Notes under the pieces: model-generated
The model's input: only the letters and a program-made list of their open reading frames with translations
Databases searched by the model: none
Told to the model about the DNA's origin: nothing
Translations under genes and position numbers: made by a program
Origin: Acidithiobacillus sp.
GTDB taxonomy: Bacteria; Pseudomonadota; Gammaproteobacteria; Acidithiobacillales; Acidithiobacillaceae
Direction: 5' to 3'
Length of the DNA: 64,000 bases
Assembly (NCBI RefSeq): GCF_027322205.1
Contig: NZ_DAHVHY010000004.1
Location: forward strand, 1 to 64,000
Shown: positions 57,530-64,000 of the stretch, piece after piece
How positions within the stretch are numbered: position 1 is the stretch's first letter
Layout of the letters: the number at the start of each line of letters is the position of its first letter

Positions 57530-58740
57530 ACCCCAAGGATTCCAACCCTGGCTGGGCAGTGCAACTGCGCCCGGAAACCCTCGCCATCCGGGCCGGCATC
57601 CACCGCACCGAGGAACAGGAGCACAGCGAGGCCATCTTCCCGACTTCCAGCTTTGTTTTTGACTCGGCAGAAGAGGCCGCGGAGCGCTTTGCCGGACGGG
57701 CGCCGGGGAATGTCTATGCGCGCTTCACCAATCCTACGGTGCGTACTTTTGAAGAGCGACTGGCGGCGCTGGAGGGCACAGAAGCCTGTGTCGCCACGGC
57801 CTCTGGCATGGCCGCCTGCCTGACCGTCTTCATGGGGATGCTCAAGGCGGGCGATCATATCGTCGCCTCCCGCTCTATTTTTGGTACGACGGTGCAACTG
57901 CTCAGTAATATTCTCGGCCGCTTCGGGGTGGAGACCAGCTTTGTGCCGCTGGCGGATGTGGGGGCCTGGCGTGCCGCATTGCGTCCCAATACCCGGGTGC
58001 TCTTCCTCGAAACACCTTCTAATCCGCTGACCGAGGTTGGCGACATGCAGGCCTTGGCAGATCTGGCCCATGCCCATGATGCCTGGCTGGTGGTGGACAA
58101 CTGTTTCTGTACCCCGGCCTTGCAACAGCCCCTCAAGTTTGGTGCCGATCTGGTTGTTCACTCCGCCACCAAGTATCTGGACGGGCAGGGGAGAACCCTG
58201 GGCGGGGCGGTTTGCGGCAGTACCGAACTGCTCAATAGCGGGCCACGTAATTTCGTGCGTACGGCGGGTCCGAGTCTCAGTCCTTTCAACGCCTGGGTGC
58301 AGCTCAAAGGCCTGGAGACTCTTGGGCTGCGTATGGAGCGTCATTGCGCCAATGCCCAGCAGATTGCCGAATGGCTGGAGGCACGGCCGGAGGTGACACA
58401 GGTCTATTATCCGGGCCTCAAGAGCCATCCCCAGCAAGCCTTGGCGGCGCACCAGCAACGCCTGCCGGGTGCCATTCTGTCTTTTGATCTGCGTGGCGGC
58501 CAGACAGCGGCGTGGGCCTTTGTGGATGCCCTGCGCCTGCTCTCCCTGACCGCTAATCTCGGGGATGCCAAGACCACCATTACCCACCCTGCCAGCACGA
58601 CCCACAGCAGGGTCAGTCCTGAAGCACGGGCAGCGGCGGGGATTGGCGATGGGTTGTTGCGGATCAGTGTCGGTCTGGAGCATCCTGATGATCTTCGCGA
58701 TGATCTGGAGCGCGGCTTTGTCGCTCTTGCAGCCCCCTGA
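57526..58740 (+). CDS. metZ: O-succinylhomoserine sulfhydrylase
   Basis: LRPETLAIRAGIHRTEEQEHSEAIFPTSSFVFDSAEEAAERF...VVHSATKYLDGQGRTLGGAVCGS; purF-metZ synteny. Confidence 0.93.
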   Translation: MNPKDSNPGWAVQLRPETLAIRAGIHRTEEQEHSEAIFPTSSFVFDSAEEAAERFAGRAPGNVYARFTNPTVRTFEERLAALEGTEACVATASGMAACLTVFMGMLKAGDHIVASRSIFGTTVQLLSNILGRFGVETSFVPLADVGAWRAALRPNTRVLFLETPSNPLTEVGDMQALADLAHAHDAWLVVDNCFCTPALQQPLKFGADLVVHSATKYLDGQGRTLGGAVCGSTELLNSGPRNFVRTAGPSLSPFNAWVQLKGLETLGLRMERHCANAQQIAEWLEARPEVTQVYYPGLKSHPQQALAAHQQRLPGAILSFDLRGGQTAAWAFVDALRLLSLTANLGDAKTTITHPASTTHSRVSPEARAAAGIGDGLLRISVGLEHPDDLRDDLERGFVALAAP

Positions 58741-58802
58741 TTTGCGCTGTGCTTGGACAGCAGCATGTTTTCCCGCCATTTTTCAACTACGGAGATAATG
58801 AA

Positions 58803-59396
58803 ATGACAAGATTCCGTGCATTACAACGTTATGGACTTCAGCCGGACACGCGTATCTGCATGTTTGATAATGGGATACCGTTGACCGTGACGCCCAGTGA
58901 CATGGCGATCAAAAGTATGACCGACCTCAGTCGGGTACCCGCTGTGACGATGAAGCCGGAAACTACTATTGATCAGGCCCTGCAACGCATGATTCATGCG
59001 GGTGTTCGTATGCTTTTTGTGCTGGATGACTTCGGTACGCTGATCGGCCTGGCCACCGCCCGTGACCTCATGGGTGAAAAGCCCGTCAAACTGGCTGCCG
59101 AAAACCACGTCATGCGGGACTCCATCAAGGTGCAGGATATCATGGTGCCTCTGGGTCAGATTGATGTACTCGATTTCGCTGAAGTGGAGCGGTCTACCGT
59201 GGGAGATGTCGTCCTCACCCTGCGCAAGACGGGGCGTCAGCATGCCCTGGTGCGTGAGAAAACGCCCCGCGGTGAAGAGATTCGCGGTGTTTTTTCCATC
59301 AGCCAGATAGCGCGACAACTGGGGGCGCCCATTCAGACCAACGATGTAGTGCAGAGTTTTGCTGGGCTGGAGCAACTCATCACCAGTGATGACTGA
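58803..59396 (+). CDS. CBS domain-containing protein
   Basis: VPAVTMKPETTIDQALQRMIHAGVRMLFVLDDFGTLIGLATARDLMGEKP...TGRQHALVREKTPRGEEIRGVFSISQIARQLG. Confidence 0.88.
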   Translation: MTRFRALQRYGLQPDTRICMFDNGIPLTVTPSDMAIKSMTDLSRVPAVTMKPETTIDQALQRMIHAGVRMLFVLDDFGTLIGLATARDLMGEKPVKLAAENHVMRDSIKVQDIMVPLGQIDVLDFAEVERSTVGDVVLTLRKTGRQHALVREKTPRGEEIRGVFSISQIARQLGAPIQTNDVVQSFAGLEQLITSDD

Positions 59397-59434
59397 ACGA
59401 CACCCCCGCCACGGGCGGGCGGGAGTGGTCTCCC

Positions 59435-60760
59435 GTGCATGAGATCAACGGGCTGCTGCTGGCAGCCCTGCTGATTCTGCTGAATGGTTTTTTTGTTGCG
59501 GCAGAATTTGCGCTGGTGCGATTACGCAGTACCCATGCCCGTACTCTGGCCCAGGAGTATGGATTGCGCGGGCGCATTCTAATGCGGATGCATCGGCGGC
59601 TGGATGTTTATCTCTCTGCCACGCAACTCGGTATTACTATTGCGTCGTTGGGTATCGGTTGGGTGGGTGAACCCACCGTCGCGCGTTTGCTCCAACCCCT
59701 GTTCAGGATTTTTGGGATGACCGATCACACATTATTGAAGTCCGTTTCTTTTGCCGTCGGCTTTGCTCTAATCTCCTTTGTTGTCATTGTGATTGGGGAA
59801 CTGGTGCCCAAATCTCTGGCGATCCGCAAGGTGGAGGCGGTGTCTCTGTGGACCGGTGCACCCCTCTATGCCTTCTATTGGCTGATGTACCCGGCGATCT
59901 GGGTGCTCAATGGCGCGACCCGCATTGTGTTGCGCCTCTTTGCGCTACGGGTGGATCAGCATGCCGGTGATGCACCTCATTCCCGCGATGAACTGGCGAT
60001 GATCTTGGCCCTCAGTCAGGCGCAAGGCACCCTCGGTCAACGCACTGGAGACATCCTCGATCGCACCCTGGATTTTACGGAGCTGACAGCGGGCGATTTG
60101 ATGCGTCCTGCTGCCGAGATGGTCTGTCTGATGCTGGAAGATAGCCCCGAGGAAATCCGCCAGGTGATGATGCGCCATCGCTTTACCCGCTATCCGGTGT
60201 GTGAGGGAGATCGCCAGCATGTCGTCGGATTGCTCCACGTCAAGGATGCTTTTGCGGCACTGTCAAGGCGCCCCGACCTGGGTGACATGAGGCAACTTCT
60301 GCGTCCGCTACCCTCCGTAGGCAAGGCATTACCAGCCATGGATCTGCTGACACATTTTCGCTCCGGGCACCCGCATTTTGCGCTGGTGGTGGATGACCTC
60401 GGGACCATCACTGGCTTTGTCACTCTGGATCATGTGCTGGAAAGCCTGCTTGGGGCCATCCCCGATGAATTCCGCCACCAGCGTCAGGAGTGGCGGCGAC
60501 GCCTCGATGGCAGTTGGGTGGGTTCTGGCAGTCTCTCGCTGTATTCCCTGGAACGCAGCCTCCACATCGATATTGACGAAGAGACCGCAGATACCATCGG
60601 TGGTCTGGTCATGCGCCAGCTCGAAAGAGTCCCGGAAGAAGGGGAGCGGGTCGCTTTTACCGACTTCGACGTGGTAGTCTTGCGCAAAAATGGCCCACGC
60701 ATCACGCTGGTGCAAGTGATCCCGCATCTTGACCAACCTGAATCCGACTGGTTTTCCTGA
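59435..60760 (+). CDS. Hemolysin-type/CorC-HlyC family membrane protein (CNNM/DUF21 + CBS + CorC_HlyC)
   Basis: LLLAALLILLNGFFVAAEFALVRLRSTHARTLAQEYGLRGRILMRMHRRLDVYLSATQLGITIASLGIGWVGEP. Confidence 0.95.
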   Translation: MHEINGLLLAALLILLNGFFVAAEFALVRLRSTHARTLAQEYGLRGRILMRMHRRLDVYLSATQLGITIASLGIGWVGEPTVARLLQPLFRIFGMTDHTLLKSVSFAVGFALISFVVIVIGELVPKSLAIRKVEAVSLWTGAPLYAFYWLMYPAIWVLNGATRIVLRLFALRVDQHAGDAPHSRDELAMILALSQAQGTLGQRTGDILDRTLDFTELTAGDLMRPAAEMVCLMLEDSPEEIRQVMMRHRFTRYPVCEGDRQHVVGLLHVKDAFAALSRRPDLGDMRQLLRPLPSVGKALPAMDLLTHFRSGHPHFALVVDDLGTITGFVTLDHVLESLLGAIPDEFRHQRQEWRRRLDGSWVGSGSLSLYSLERSLHIDIDEETADTIGGLVMRQLERVPEEGERVAFTDFDVVVLRKNGPRITLVQVIPHLDQPESDWFS

Positions 60761-60768
60761 TATTTTCC

Positions 60769-62918
<2,150 letters not shown>

Positions 62919-62952
62919 AGGCTACAATGGCGACCCGCGAACCTGACTTGGA

Positions 62953-63294
62953 GTGCATATGAACTTTTCGCCTATTGTCAATGCTTATGCCGGAACTGCG
63001 GCAGGGGGTGGTTCAGATTCCATTTTCATGCAGATCGTCCCGCTACTTGTCATTTTCGCTATTTTTTATTTTCTGCTTATCCGTCCGCAGATGAGAAAGG
63101 CGAAAGCTCAACGCCAGCTTATTTCGGCAATCTCCAAGGGCGACGAGGTGATCACTCAGGGTGGCCTGGCCGGGCGGATCATGCAAGTGGGTGAGGATTA
63201 TCTGCAACTTGAAATTGCTGAAGGGGTCATTGTAAAAGTTCAGCGGGTCTCAGTGATGTTACTGTTGCCCAAAGGGACATTGAAAAAACTGTAA
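62953..63294 (+). CDS. yajC: Preprotein translocase subunit YajC
   Basis: FMQIVPLLVIFAIFYFLLIRPQMRKAKAQRQLISAISKGDEVITQGGLAGRI. ATG 62959 is an alternative start. Confidence 0.95.
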   Translation: MHMNFSPIVNAYAGTAAGGGSDSIFMQIVPLLVIFAIFYFLLIRPQMRKAKAQRQLISAISKGDEVITQGGLAGRIMQVGEDYLQLEIAEGVIVKVQRVSVMLLLPKGTLKKL

Positions 63295-63304
63295 AGGCTC
63301 GTTC

Positions 63305-64000
63305 ATGACCCGTTATCCTTGGTGGAAGTACCTGATTATCCTCGCAGTCGTATTGCCTTCCCTGTTTTACGCGCTGCCCAACTTCTATGGCTGGCACTCC
63401 GCCGTAGAGGTACGCGCTCCCGCGGGGACCCTCCTGCCGCCGGTGGCCACGATGCAGGACTGGCTGCAAGTGGCTAAAATTCCGGTCACTCGCGTCGACT
63501 CGGATGAGGAGGGCAGCACTTTCTTTTTCCCCAACGATGATGCCCAGGGCCTGGCCGAAACGTTACTGCAACGTAAACTCCCGACCAATGCCCAGGTAGT
63601 TCTCTCGCAGATGTCGGCAGAGCCGGACTGGTTAAGCAGTCTCGGTGGCAAGCCCGTCAATCTGGGTCTTGATCTGCGCGGCGGTGTGTACCTCCTGCTG
63701 CGTGTCGACACCAATGCCGTTATCAAACATGCTCTGGAGCAGGACAGCGGCAGCTTGCGCACCTTCCTCCGCCACCAGAATCTGCAATATCTGGCAGTCA
63801 ACATGACCGGGCCGCAAAGTCTCGCCATCGAGATGGAAAATACCGCAGTCGCGGCGCAGGCGCAAAAGGCTATCGCCGGGCATTACCCCGATTATGCCAT
63901 CACCCTGCAGCCTAACGCGGTGTTAGGCGTAAGTATTACCCCCGATGCCGCCAAGAAAATGAAGGACGATGCGCTGCAACAGGCCATCGTCGTTATTCGC
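63305..64000 (+). CDS. secD: Protein translocase subunit SecD, 3' truncated by window edge
   Basis: MTRYPWWKYLIILAVVLPSLFYALPNFYG...KPVNLGLDLRGGVYLLLRVDTNAVI; runs off the window. Confidence 0.96.
   Translation, partial: MTRYPWWKYLIILAVVLPSLFYALPNFYGWHSAVEVRAPAGTLLPPVATMQDWLQVAKIPVTRVDSDEEGSTFFFPNDDAQGLAETLLQRKLPTNAQVVLSQMSAEPDWLSSLGGKPVNLGLDLRGGVYLLLRVDTNAVIKHALEQDSGSLRTFLRHQNLQYLAVNMTGPQSLAIEMENTAVAAQAQKAIAGHYPDYAITLQPNAVLGVSITPDAAKKMKDDALQQAIVVIR

Noticed and set aside
57463-58779. 438-aa minus-strand ORF
   Set aside because: Antisense to metZ; shadow ORF caused by GC-rich codon bias.

Overview
This 64 kb window looks like chromosome from an acidithiobacilli-like gammaproteobacterium; the taxonomic guess is inference from gene content. 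Most of it is tightly packed housekeeping operons: mrdA-rplY-pth-ychF, zapA-6S-fthC, proS, secB-gpsA, gatCAB, moeA-mobB-mobA, leuB-asd-fimV-truA-trpFBA-accD-folC-cvpA-purF-metZ, and queA-tgt-yajC-secD. Three stretches stand out. (1) A complete type I Wadjet (JetABCD) anti-plasmid system at 1145-7749 (minus strand) directly follows ychF with no visible terminator, and is followed by an XRE-cupin regulator overlapping a HyfB-like gene. (2) A roughly 15 kb hopanoid cluster at 22.7-37.3 kb contains an SQS-like squalene synthase, shc, hpnG, hpnA, hpnI, hpnJ, hpnK, hpnN, hpnL, hpnH, an hpnM/mlaC-like gene and mlaA. (3) At 41367-41677 a tRNA-Ser(UGA) gene is interrupted in its anticodon, between U34 and G35, by a 221-nt self-splicing-type group I intron resembling the IC3 introns of Azoarcus tRNA-Ile and cyanobacterial tRNA-Leu. 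I consider the third the most striking feature. I saw no CRISPR array, IS element, prophage or rRNA operon.
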